This document shows positions 14,815 through 21,002 of a stretch of 22,146 bases of DNA, piece after piece. This stretch comes from an uncultured Dialister sp. Lineage in GTDB: Bacteria > Bacillota > Negativicutes > Veillonellales > Dialisteraceae. The notes under the pieces are model-generated. The model was not told where the DNA came from. It did not search any database and saw nothing but the letters and a program-made list of their open reading frames with translations. The stretch covers positions 1 to 22,146 of the forward strand of contig UQQQ01000038.1 of assembly GCA_900543165.1 (NCBI GenBank). Direction: 5' to 3'. The position numbers and the translations under genes are program-made. Positions within the stretch are counted from its first letter, which is position 1. The number at the start of each line of letters is the position of its first letter.

Positions 14815-15720
14815 TCAGTCGTCTCTGTCGACTTTGTATTTACGTTCGAGTTCTTTGTATGTATCGAGGCCGATGATGCTGTTGAAGTGTCCGAATTCGA
14901 TCATATCCTTCAGGTGGTCTTCGGTCGTGCCTTTTTCTTTCAGGTTGCTGAAGAGATCATAAAGCGTCTTGGAAATCGCATAAACCGCGCTGCATGCCCA
15001 GAAAACGACGGAGTATCCCATTTCCTCAAGCTCTTTGGCGGGGATGAGCGGTGTCTTGCCGCCTTCGATCATATTCGCCACGAGGTATGCACCGCTTCCT
15101 TCGAGGCCTCTTGCAAATTTTTCCAGCTCTTCGCGGCTGCCGATGCCGTCAGCGAAGCAGATCTCTGCGCCCGCATCCGCATAGCGCCTGCTTCTTTCGA
15201 TGGCATCATCGATGCCGTAGACCGCGCGGCTGTCCGTGCGGGACATGATCATCGTCTCCTTATCGAAACGGGCATCGACAGCGGCGCGGATCTTCTGTGC
15301 ATGTTCTTCCGCAGTGATGACCTGCTTGCCGTCCATGTGACCGCAGCGTTTCGGCCATGCCTGGTCTTCGAAGAAGATGCAGGCAGCGCCCGCCTGCTCG
15401 AACATCTGCTCTGTGCGGATGATATTGAGCGCATTGCCGTAGCCGGTATCCCCGTCAGCGATGATCGGGATATTGACCGCGTTGCAGATGCCGGTCAGCT
15501 GCTCTGCCATTTCCGTGCAGGAAAGAAGGCCGACATCCGGCTGTCCGAGACGGGAAGCAGAGACGGAGTATCCGCCCATCGCAAGGGCCGGAATGCCCGC
15601 CATCTCTGCGATCTTCGCGCCCAGCGCATCACCGACGCCCGGGGCGATCATAATGTGACCGGATTTCAGATTTTCGCGGAAAGCGATACGTTTTTCATTG
15701 GCAGTTTTCATGATTTTCAT
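14815..15720 (-). CDS. PrpB/PEP-mutase (isocitrate lyase) family lyase
   Basis: A 301-residue TIM-barrel enzyme. It has the Mg-binding DGDTGYGN (about 93-100; the family norm is DADTGYGN), EDQAWPKRCGHMDGKQVI (about 121-138) with the catalytic Cys in KRCGH, and SRTDSRAV. This group includes 2-methylisocitrate lyase, dimethylmalate lyase and oxaloacetate decarboxylase-like proteins; which reaction applies is not decidable here. The start at 15720 has AAGGAGGA seven bases upstream. A second ATG follows nine bases later. No prpC or prpD gene is in the window. The nearest promoter on this strand is the one driving the T-box leader at 16022-16330, about 300 bases upstream through a repeat island. 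Confidence 0.88.
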   Translation of the reverse strand: MKIMKTANEKRIAFRENLKSGHIMIAPGVGDALGAKIAEMAGIPALAMGGYSVSASRLGQPDVGLLSCTEMAEQLTGICNAVNIPIIADGDTGYGNALNIIRTEQMFEQAGAACIFFEDQAWPKRCGHMDGKQVITAEEHAQKIRAAVDARFDKETMIMSRTDSRAVYGIDDAIERSRRYADAGAEICFADGIGSREELEKFARGLEGSGAYLVANMIEGGKTPLIPAKELEEMGYSVVFWACSAVYAISKTLYDLFSNLKEKGTTEDHLKDMIEFGHFNSIIGLDTYKELERKYKVDRDD

Positions 15721-16020
15721 AATGGGTTCCTCCTTGAATTTGTAGCTAGTGGCTAGGAATTAGGAATGACTGGTGGTTAGGATTCTCCAGCATCGTCATC
15801 CCGAGCGCAGCCGAGGGATCTCTACTGCCCTGCGGGAAATCAGCGTGTATGCACCGAGATAAAACGATGTATTGGTGCTGTCTCACATCAGGCGATGAGC
15901 GTTCTGCCATAGAGATTTCTCGGCTACGCCCCTCTGACGACGGCGCGAAGCGCTATCAAAACTCCGCGGCGCTTTTTATTTTTATGCGCCGCACCACCAT
16001 TCCTCATTCCTGCTTCCTAA
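15721..16020. repeat. Repeat island between the lyase gene and the tandem T-box leader
   Basis: It holds H2/H3-like units (GTAGCTAGTGGCTAGG, AATTAGG), then two facing copies of a P3-like arm: GTCATCCCGAGCGCAGCCGA from 15796 and TCGGCTACGCCCCTCTGACG from about 15919, about 100 bases apart. Next are an inverted P1 (GGCGCTTTTTATTTTTATGC, 15966-15985) and H5-like CCTCATTCC units. No gene or promoter is seen. Confidence 0.8.
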
Positions 16021-16027
16021 TAAAAAA

Positions 16028-16055
16028 GCCTCCCCGGCCTTTCGGTCAGGGAGGC
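16028..16055 (-). terminator. Second terminator of the tandem T-box leader
   Basis: On the minus strand GCCTCCCUGACC pairs with GGCCGGGGAGGC around GAAA, followed by six Ts (16022-16027). One U-G pair and one mismatch are present. Confidence 0.9.
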
Positions 16056-16122
16056 GCATCAGCGCGGTACCACTCCTGTTTCTCACTCCGCCGTCCATCA
16101 TGCGGGTGTCGCAAAAAGAAAA

Positions 16123-16146
16123 GCCCCTGTCCTTACGGACAAGGGC
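16123..16146 (-). terminator. First terminator of the tandem T-box leader
   Basis: On the minus strand GCCCUUGUCC pairs with GGACAGGGGC (one U-G pair) around a four-base loop, followed by TTTTCTTTTT (16112-16122). Confidence 0.9.
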
Positions 16147-16336
16147 GTCATACGCGGTACCACCTTGCATTATACTTCAGGCTTATCCTTAACGCGGACC
16201 AACGCTTCGCTTACTGATTTCAACGAAGTGCTCTCAGGTGACACGCTGCTTTTCCATACCGGTTCCCACCTTATCCGGCTCTCTGTGATATCCAAGTCCA
16301 GCTTACTCCTGATCCTCGCATGTGTTCATGTGGATT

Positions 16337-16366
16337 ATTATAGGGCAGAAAGAGGGGCATTGTCAA
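16337..16366 (-). promoter_or_regulatory. Promoter of the tandem T-box transcript
   Basis: On the minus strand a perfect TTGACA (16361-16366) and a perfect TATAAT (16337-16342) are 18 bases apart. This is the best promoter in the window, and it starts directly ahead of Stem I. Confidence 0.92.
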
Positions 16367-16409
16367 GAGGGCATGGAAAACCATCCATAGCGCGTGAATA
16401 AGCCCGCCC

Positions 16410-17045
16410 CTAATTTTCACGCATTCCTGCCTTCAGACGTTTCAGTATGTTGCGCCCGATTTCCACATTCCAGTACGCGTAGATGTAAGCCTCAATGATG
16501 AATAGGATGGCGAAGAAGATCATGCCGCCCGTGGTATAGGCCGCCTTCTCCGGGCTCGGGTCCATAGAGAAAAGACGGGCGAGCGGCTGCCAGATCCAGC
16601 GGATGACAGAAGCAAGACGCTCGATGCTCGCCGCCAGCGCATCTGCGATACCGAGGATATAGATGGAGAAGGTCACTTTGTACGTCATTTCCACCAGAAA
16701 CGCCAGCGCGACCACATGCACGGACTTCACAAAGGACAATCCATGGATGAAGCTGTAGCCCAGTGCAAGTCCCAGCGCCGCCGCATAGAAGGCGGTCGTG
16801 AGGCCGATCTCCGGCCCGCCGATCATGTTCACGAGCAGGATCTCTGCGACCGCCGTACCGATGCCCCAGCGCATGCCATGCAATCCGGCAATGACCGCGA
16901 TCGGCACGGCAGATGCCATCATCGTGACCGCGACCAGAAAGGGCATGACGAGCTTCAGCAGCACCAGAATGGCTGCGATCGCTGCCGCCGCTGCGGCTTC
17001 CGTCATATATTTTGTTTTCCTTACAGAAGGATTTGTAGGTGTCAA
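16410..17045 (-). CDS. YybS/DUF2232-like integral membrane protein
   Basis: A 211-residue membrane protein with about five or six hydrophobic segments. The start is placed at a TTG (17045), because AAAGGAG lies six bases upstream; the ATG at 17072 would put this site inside the coding region. The opening VRKTKYMTEAAAAAAIAAIL with VPIAVIAGLHGMRWGIGTAV and a GLALGYSF segment match the pattern of DUF2232 proteins such as YybS, which are usually longer (about 300). YybS-like genes often sit beside a DHH phosphodiesterase and rplI; neither is here. Function is unknown. The gene ends just upstream of the T-box promoter, in the same direction. Confidence 0.72.
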   Translation of the reverse strand: MTPTNPSVRKTKYMTEAAAAAAIAAILVLLKLVMPFLVAVTMMASAVPIAVIAGLHGMRWGIGTAVAEILLVNMIGGPEIGLTTAFYAAALGLALGYSFIHGLSFVKSVHVVALAFLVEMTYKVTFSIYILGIADALAASIERLASVIRWIWQPLARLFSMDPSPEKAAYTTGGMIFFAILFIIEAYIYAYWNVEIGRNILKRLKAGMREN

Positions 17046-17080
17046 TAGCGGCTCCTTTCGGAAAATGAACAAGGGGGGAC

Positions 17081-17371
17081 TTAGTGACTAGTGACTGGTG
17101 ACTGGTGACTAAACTTCTTGACCAGCTCTTCTTTCTCTCTGCGGGAGAGTTTCTTCGTATGATACTCAGCGCTTCTGGCCTCATGCTCGCTCTCCCATTC
17201 ATGATACCACACAAGCTCCACCGGGCGGCGGCTTTTCGTATATTTGGCACCTTTTCCCGCATTGTGCATGGCGATGCGGCGATGGACATCGTCCACCGTG
17301 AAGCCCGTATAAAGCGTCCCGTCCGCACAGCGGACCATGTAGGTAAAGTAAGCACGTTTGGTTTCCGACAT
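17081..17371 (-). CDS. GIY-YIG nuclease-superfamily protein (UPF0213-like)
   Basis: A 96-residue protein with a single GIY-YIG domain in its YTY/YTG variant: YFTYMVRCADGTLYTGFT (8-25), R at DVHRRIAMHN, KYTKSRRPVELVWYHEWESE with the conserved Glu, and an A-x-x-x-E helix ending KKLSRREKEELV. The family (YazA/YhbQ-like) is small and mostly uncharacterised; nuclease activity is inferred from the fold. The last eight or nine residues (SHQSPVTSH) and the TAA are encoded by an H2 heptamer array (17081-17113), so the natural C-terminus has been replaced or extended by repeat DNA. Upstream is a repeat island. Confidence 0.88.
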   Translation of the reverse strand: MSETKRAYFTYMVRCADGTLYTGFTVDDVHRRIAMHNAGKGAKYTKSRRPVELVWYHEWESEHEARSAEYHTKKLSRREKEELVKKFSHQSPVTSH

Positions 17372-17436
17372 AAATCGTTCCTTTGAGAAATGGGGGTTCA
17401 GGATTAGTCCTTGGGGCGTACTGCCTTTTGATTGCG
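17372..17436. repeat. Repeat sequence left of the MITE, including its left target copy
   Basis: A single H1 unit (GGGTTCAGG, about 17394) leads into a B block (GGGGCGTACTGCCTTTTGAT, 17413-17432). The B block is interrupted by the MITE after TTTGATTGCG (17427-17436) and resumes at 17712. Confidence 0.7.
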
Positions 17437-17711
17437 CAATGCTATTAAGTTAAGCAGTAGAACATTCTTGGCTCCCCATCGGGGGGAGCTGCCCGGAGGG
17501 CTTGTGCAAGCGAACTGGATTTTTAGGAGTGAAGCGACGCGAAAATCCAGTGAGACGCCATTTCGAGCGAAGTGAGATGAGGGGGCAGCACTACGGTATA
17601 TCCAACATTGTTCGATGGCCGCTGGCATGCCCCTATTGCCTTCGGCACTTCCCCCGAAAGGGGAAGCAAGTCATTACGGCGCTAACGATTTCCTTAACTT
17701 AATAGCATTAC
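17437..17711. mobile_element. MITE-like element with IS4-type ends and a 10-bp target duplication
   Basis: AATGCTATTAAGTTAAG (17438-17454) and its perfect inverted copy CTTAACTTAATAGCATT (17693-17709) bound a 275-bp element without a coding frame. TTTGATTGCG flanks it on both sides (17427-17436 and 17712-17721), as expected for a target duplication, and the interrupted sequence is a B block seen uninterrupted elsewhere. From memory, E. coli IS4 ends begin TAATGCCGATCAGTTAAGG with duplications of 10-13 bp, so a non-autonomous IS4-family derivative is likely. Inside are P5-like and P3-like segments: GGCTCCCCATCGGGGGGAGC, TTTCGAGCGAAGTGAGATGA and TTCCCCCGAAAGGGGAAG. Confidence 0.8.
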
Positions 17712-18060
17712 TTTGATTGCGTGCGAAAGAGGTTCGGCGGGTTCAACAGGTTCAGAGGGTTCAACGGGGGTGGTGCGGCGCCAGATCCTTCGACTCAGTT
17801 CTCACTGTTCCGCCTTTACATGATCGAACATCCGACATTTCACTCCGCTCAGGATGACGAAATGCGCCGCGAAGCATAAATAATGGCGATGCCATGAGCC
17901 GGCATGCCAGTCACTAGTCACTTGCGACACCTAATCCCTAGCCACTCATCCCTGCTTTCAACCATCCTTCGTTCAGCGGTCTGCAAGAAAGATTTCTCGG
18001 CAACGCTTTCAATGACGATATGGTAGTCTGATGTCTCCTAGTCCCCAGTCACAAGTCACT
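17712..18060. repeat. Repeat island between the MITE and the Eis-like gene
   Basis: The interrupted B block resumes (TTTGATTGCGTGCGAAAG). It is followed by H1 units (GGTTCAACAGGTTCAGAGGG, 17742-17761), P1/P4 in inverted orientation (AGATCCTTCGACTCAG at 17783 to CTCCGCTCAGGATGACG at 17859, nearly identical to the copy at 11650), P2-like GGCGATGCC, reverse H2/H3 units (17910-17950), an inverted P3 block (CCATCCTTCG at 17963 to about 18017) and reverse H2 units up to the gene's stop. No gene in 17372-18066. Confidence 0.85.
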
Positions 18061-18066
18061 CATTTT

Positions 18067-19320
18067 TCAGTACCACTCATTGATCCAGTTTTTCTGTTTC
18101 GGAAGCATGGCATCCGCCAGGCGCGAGATCTGATTTCTATCTGCGCCGTCAAGCCAGCGGATCCGGTCCAGCGCAAGGAGCTCGGAGAAATCCGCCGCGC
18201 CGAAGAACCATTCGACAAGTACGGAAGCGGAGAGGGTGAAGGAAGGCTCGGGGATGTGTTCTCCCAAGGATACGCCGGAGATGTCCTCGATGTGGCACTT
18301 GAGAGAGTAGAAAACATCTTCCTTCAGCGCATGGATGCGTCCGCCCTCTGCGCGGAGGACGTAGAGGCCACTGTTCTCCGGAAGGAAAGCGTCTGTCAGC
18401 TGAAAAGCCAATTCACCAGAGAGGCGGCTGTCACAGGGAAGACCGTCGAAGGCCGCCACCGGGTCGACGATGCGCCCGAGCATGAAAGGAAAGGTGCGGT
18501 TCTCGATGTAGCAGTGCTCCGCTCCGTCCGGCCATGTGCGATACGAGGCGTCATCCAGCGGTTCATACCAGAGGCATTCCCTGACCGAGCCCTGATGGCC
18601 GGCAAGGAAGGCATAAATGCCACGCCGCCCCGCTTCCGAGGAGAAGGCCATCTCGGAAACGGCGAGCTTTCGGTCAGAGATGGTGTAGAAGAGATAGCCA
18701 CAGGGGCCCTCCTCATCATAAACCAGTGCGCCATAGCCCTCGAGCAGCGCCGCCTCGATGTGCCGCCGCCATGAGGCTTCATCGCGGAGCGCATAGCCAT
18801 TTCTGTTTCCGGTATAGGCGTCATACACAGAGGCAAGCTCCTGCCATTCCTCCATCGAGGGAATCGACTTCGCGCGCGCTGCCCGTTTTCCCAAAAGGGC
18901 CAGCTTCTCCGGCGCAGCCGAGCGCGCCCACTGGTGGCAGTAGAAGCCGAAACCAAGAGGCAGGTAGAACGATGCCGCCGACGGCATGAGGATCACGAAG
19001 GATTTCCCTTCCCTTTGTGCCTCGTGGAAACTGCCGCGCAAGAGCTCCTTGGCAAGCCCCCGACCGCGCGCCGCCGGATGCGTCGCAACGCCGACGATAT
19101 AGTCCGTCTGATAGGAATTGCCGCGGACGGAGATCTCATAGGGCCGCCGGTGCAGGTCACAGGCGATGCTGCCGCCCTCTTCACCCACGAGGACTTCCTC
19201 CATATGGGCCAGCCGTTGGAAGTACCAGATGAAAAACGGATCGGTCGCCGGTTCAAAGCAGTAGCTCCAGAGTGATCTCACGGCGCGTTCATCCGCCGGA
19301 AAGGCTTTTCGAATTTTCAT
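18067..19320 (-). CDS. Eis-like GNAT-family N-acetyltransferase
   Basis: A 417-residue cytoplasmic acetyltransferase. The first GNAT domain carries the acetyl-CoA motif VATHPAARGRGLAKEL (78-93) and FYLPLGFGFY (118-127). A second GNAT-like region and a C-terminal SCP2-like domain (about 310-410) follow, the three-domain plan of Eis proteins. In Eis the C-terminal carboxylate takes part in catalysis; here the chain ends in NEWY, an aromatic end like that family. GAGGT precedes the ATG at 19320. The same strand carries the DUF2156 gene 158 bases upstream. This pairing of an Eis-like and a DUF2156 gene is familiar to me from other Firmicutes. Substrate unknown; amine acetylation is typical. Confidence 0.9.
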   Translation of the reverse strand: MKIRKAFPADERAVRSLWSYCFEPATDPFFIWYFQRLAHMEEVLVGEEGGSIACDLHRRPYEISVRGNSYQTDYIVGVATHPAARGRGLAKELLRGSFHEAQREGKSFVILMPSAASFYLPLGFGFYCHQWARSAAPEKLALLGKRAARAKSIPSMEEWQELASVYDAYTGNRNGYALRDEASWRRHIEAALLEGYGALVYDEEGPCGYLFYTISDRKLAVSEMAFSSEAGRRGIYAFLAGHQGSVRECLWYEPLDDASYRTWPDGAEHCYIENRTFPFMLGRIVDPVAAFDGLPCDSRLSGELAFQLTDAFLPENSGLYVLRAEGGRIHALKEDVFYSLKCHIEDISGVSLGEHIPEPSFTLSASVLVEWFFGAADFSELLALDRIRWLDGADRNQISRLADAMLPKQKNWINEWY

Positions 19321-19364
19321 TTTGTCTACCTCATGGGGAAAAATAAAAAGGGGAAGAGGTTAAC

Positions 19365-19478
19365 GGGTTCTAAAGGTTCAGTGGGTTCAGGGTTCAGGGT
19401 TGTGGTGGCGGCTTCGCCGCAGTATAAAGTTGGCGATGCCCGAAAGTAGTATTTAAGTCACTAGTCACCAGCTCCCAG
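19365..19478. repeat. Repeat island between the Eis-like and DUF2156 genes
   Basis: It contains H1 units (GGTTCAGTGGGTTCAGGGTT, 19375-19394 and on to 19400), a full P2 block (GCGGCTTCGCCGC, 19409-19421, then GGCGATGCCCGAAAG, 19432-19446) and reverse H2 units (AGTCACTAGTCACCAG). The TGA stop of the DUF2156 gene lies in the last H2-like unit. Confidence 0.85.
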
Positions 19479-20360
19479 TCACTCTTTCAACACCACATCA
19501 TATTTCTCTGTCAGATGATCGGGATGATAGCCCATCTTGGCTTCGCGAAGGCCCGGGAGACCGAGGTCTTCTTCACGGTTCACGAATTCGGTCTCCGCAA
19601 ACTCATGAATAAGGAAGTCGCGATTGATCGCCTGATAGAGACCGCGAATCTCCGGATTTGCTTTTTCGAAAATGATATGCGCCATTTTCTCATTGATGAG
19701 ATCGCCATTCGTGAAGGCCTCGACCTTGCCGTAGATGCGAATGATCGCGCCTTTCACGCCGAGCGCATCCCAGTTCTCAAAGCAGCGCTCTATCGCCTGC
19801 TCCTCTTCCTCGATGTCTCCGTGACGGAGGAACCAGTCGTGAATGCCCGCCTGGGCATCCTCCAGATTCTCCTTTGTGATGGCCTCGTACTGATAGTCTG
19901 CGTACTGGCGAAGAAAGCCGTTCAGATGGTTCTTCTTCATGCGGAGCTTCTTGCCCGGCAGGCGGATCATGTCATCTGTCTTATAGACGTACTCCTCATT
20001 GTCACGGTCTTCGATGAAATCATATTTGCCCGGCACGAGACGTTCGATCTGCTCTGTCACCCAGGAAGAGGCGGACTTCAAGCGGAAAGGCAGTCCCAGC
20101 TTGTCGTACTCCTCATGGATGAGGGCAAGACCGTGTACGAAATCTTCTTCCTCCTTGGCAAACGGCGGCATGAAGAAGGTATCCTTTCCCGTTCCTGCGC
20201 GGACGAAAAGTATGCCGTCCTGCTCCGCCCATGACGTCTGATACGCATCCTGCCACAGGAAAAGTGTATTGAAGGTGCAGTCGATCTGCTCGTAATGATG
20301 CACGGCGAAGTAGCTGTCGATCCGCGCCTTGTCTTCTATGCGAAAAGGTTTGAAATCCAT
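19479..20360 (-). CDS. DUF2156 (phosphatidylglycerol lysyltransferase C-terminal-like) protein
   Basis: A 293-residue soluble protein with the GNAT-like fold of the MprF C-terminal domain. Recognisable parts are MDFKPFRIEDKARIDSYF, TFNTLFLWQDAYQTSWAEQD, YVYKTDDMIRLPGKKLRMKKNH with FLRQYADY, and NPEIRGLYQAINRDFLIHEF. There are no transmembrane segments, so it is not a full MprF; free-standing DUF2156 proteins of this length are common in Clostridia and Negativicutes and their substrate is unknown. AAGGAG lies about 13 bases upstream, slightly far. It is likely co-transcribed with the Eis-like gene downstream. The last codons VVLKE run into an H2 repeat that provides the stop. Confidence 0.88.
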   Translation of the reverse strand: MDFKPFRIEDKARIDSYFAVHHYEQIDCTFNTLFLWQDAYQTSWAEQDGILFVRAGTGKDTFFMPPFAKEEEDFVHGLALIHEEYDKLGLPFRLKSASSWVTEQIERLVPGKYDFIEDRDNEEYVYKTDDMIRLPGKKLRMKKNHLNGFLRQYADYQYEAITKENLEDAQAGIHDWFLRHGDIEEEEQAIERCFENWDALGVKGAIIRIYGKVEAFTNGDLINEKMAHIIFEKANPEIRGLYQAINRDFLIHEFAETEFVNREEDLGLPGLREAKMGYHPDHLTEKYDVVLKE

Positions 20361-20474
20361 GGTAATGTCTATGCTCCTTGTGAGGAAATCTGTGACCGGT
20401 CGCCGGCCATAGCTCTCTTATATTCAAAAAATTAAATAACCTGTTTCTATTTTACCACAGCCCGCAAGGGGATT

Positions 20475-20725
20475 GTTCAGGGCAAGGGAAAGAGGTTCAA
20501 AGGGTTCAAGAGGTTCAAAGGGGTTGGTGCGGCGCATAAAAATCAGAAGCGCCGCGGAGTATAAATGGGGCGATGCCCGCTTGAGACGTTAGATATTAGA
20601 CACTAGACGTCAGATGTCAGATGTCAGATGTTAGACGTCAGATGTCTGATATCTGATGTCTGATATCTGATGTCTGATGTCTCCTAGTCTCCAGTCACCA
20701 GTCACTAGTCACTAGTCACCAGCCG
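20475..20725. repeat. Repeat island with the longest H4 heptamer array
   Basis: It starts with H1-like units (AGGTTCAAAGGGTTCAAGAG, 20492-20511), a P1 hairpin (GCGGCGCATAAAAATCAGAA, 20529-20548) and a P2 fragment (GGCGATGCCCGCTTG). From 20583 to about 20682 lies a run of GTCAGAT units that changes to GTCTGAT units in its middle, about 14 in all. Reverse H2 units (AGTCACCAGTCACTAGTCAC) follow to 20722. Confidence 0.88.
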
Positions 20726-20743
20726 CCCCTCGAAGTTCCCCCA

Positions 20744-20772
20744 TTTCCAACCCTTCGGCCTTATGATATAAT
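20744..20772 (+). promoter_or_regulatory. Promoter of the ADP-ribosylglycohydrolase-family gene and leader
   Basis: TTTCCA (20744-20749) and a perfect TATAAT (20767-20772) are 17 bases apart. The transcript would begin near 20779 and carry a leader of about 225 bases. Confidence 0.6.
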
Positions 20773-20778
20773 AGAATC

Positions 20779-21002
20779 AATATGATACAGTACGGATATT
20801 AGCGTCTGATTTCCGCACAAGTAGAAGTTTCTGCAAGCGATTGTCAGAAACTTTTCTTTCCCTGTAAGGCGGACCGGAGTACCGGCCGCTTATCCAAGGA
20901 TGATGTGATGAAGCAGAAGAAATCCCCTGTCCGGGACGCTTCTCTTCGCTTACGTGCGATCACCCGCAGGGGAAAATAGTATTTCAAGAAAAGGAGGATA
21001 CC
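20779..21002 (+). promoter_or_regulatory. Long structured leader with terminator-like hairpin
   Basis: AAGTTTCTG (20825-20833) pairs with CAGAAACTT (20845-20853), followed by TTCTTTC, a weak intrinsic terminator. Next comes GCGGACCGG-AGTA-CCGGCCGC (20869-20889), a near-perfect hairpin. Further on, CCCCTG (about 20923) pairs with CAGGGG (about 20968). No riboswitch class known to me matches, and no T-box sequence is present. It could be an attenuator, a small RNA gene or an unknown leader. Confidence 0.4.
20908..20979 (+). CDS. Possible 23-residue leader peptide
   Basis: ATG at 20908 has AAGGATG upstream and encodes MKQKKSPVRDASLRLRAITR plus RGK before a TAG, 23 bases ahead of the next gene's start. 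It is very basic. It overlaps the CCCCTG/CAGGGG stem, so translation of it could affect folding. Nothing but position, start site and composition supports it. Confidence 0.3.
   Translation: MKQKKSPVRDASLRLRAITRRGK

Larger units (their letters stand above)
16022..16332 (-). promoter_or_regulatory. T-box riboswitch with one Stem I and two antiterminator/terminator modules
   Basis: On the minus strand Stem I has AGUA, AGAGAGCCGG and GGUGGGAACCGG. The first T-box AAGGUGGUACCGCG (16153-16166) precedes a terminator (16123-16146, then TTTTCTTTTT). After about 45 bases a second T-box AGGAGUGGUACCGCG (16063-16077) precedes a second terminator (16028-16055, then TTTTTT). No second Stem I fits between them, so one tRNA-sensing domain appears to govern two sequential switches. 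The specifier loop reads CAGCGUGUCACCUGAG; GUC (Val, + strand 16240-16242) followed by A is the most typical reading, UCA (Ser) the alternative. The next gene on this strand is the PrpB-family lyase. Confidence 0.92.

Noticed and set aside
16492..17355. Minus-strand frame of 287 codons spanning the GIY-YIG and YybS-like genes
   Set aside because: It is another frame through two genes with recognisable products and a heptamer array; no family signature.
4769..20725. CRISPR-like or telomere-like arrays (CCCTAAT, AGTCACT units)
   Set aside because: Units are 7 bp without spacers, arrays are short and dispersed, and no cas genes are present. CCCTAAT resembles plant telomere repeats only by chance.
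20779..21002. T-box, 6S RNA, SRP RNA or a standard riboswitch in the last leader
   Set aside because: None of the conserved core sequences of these classes could be found by eye.
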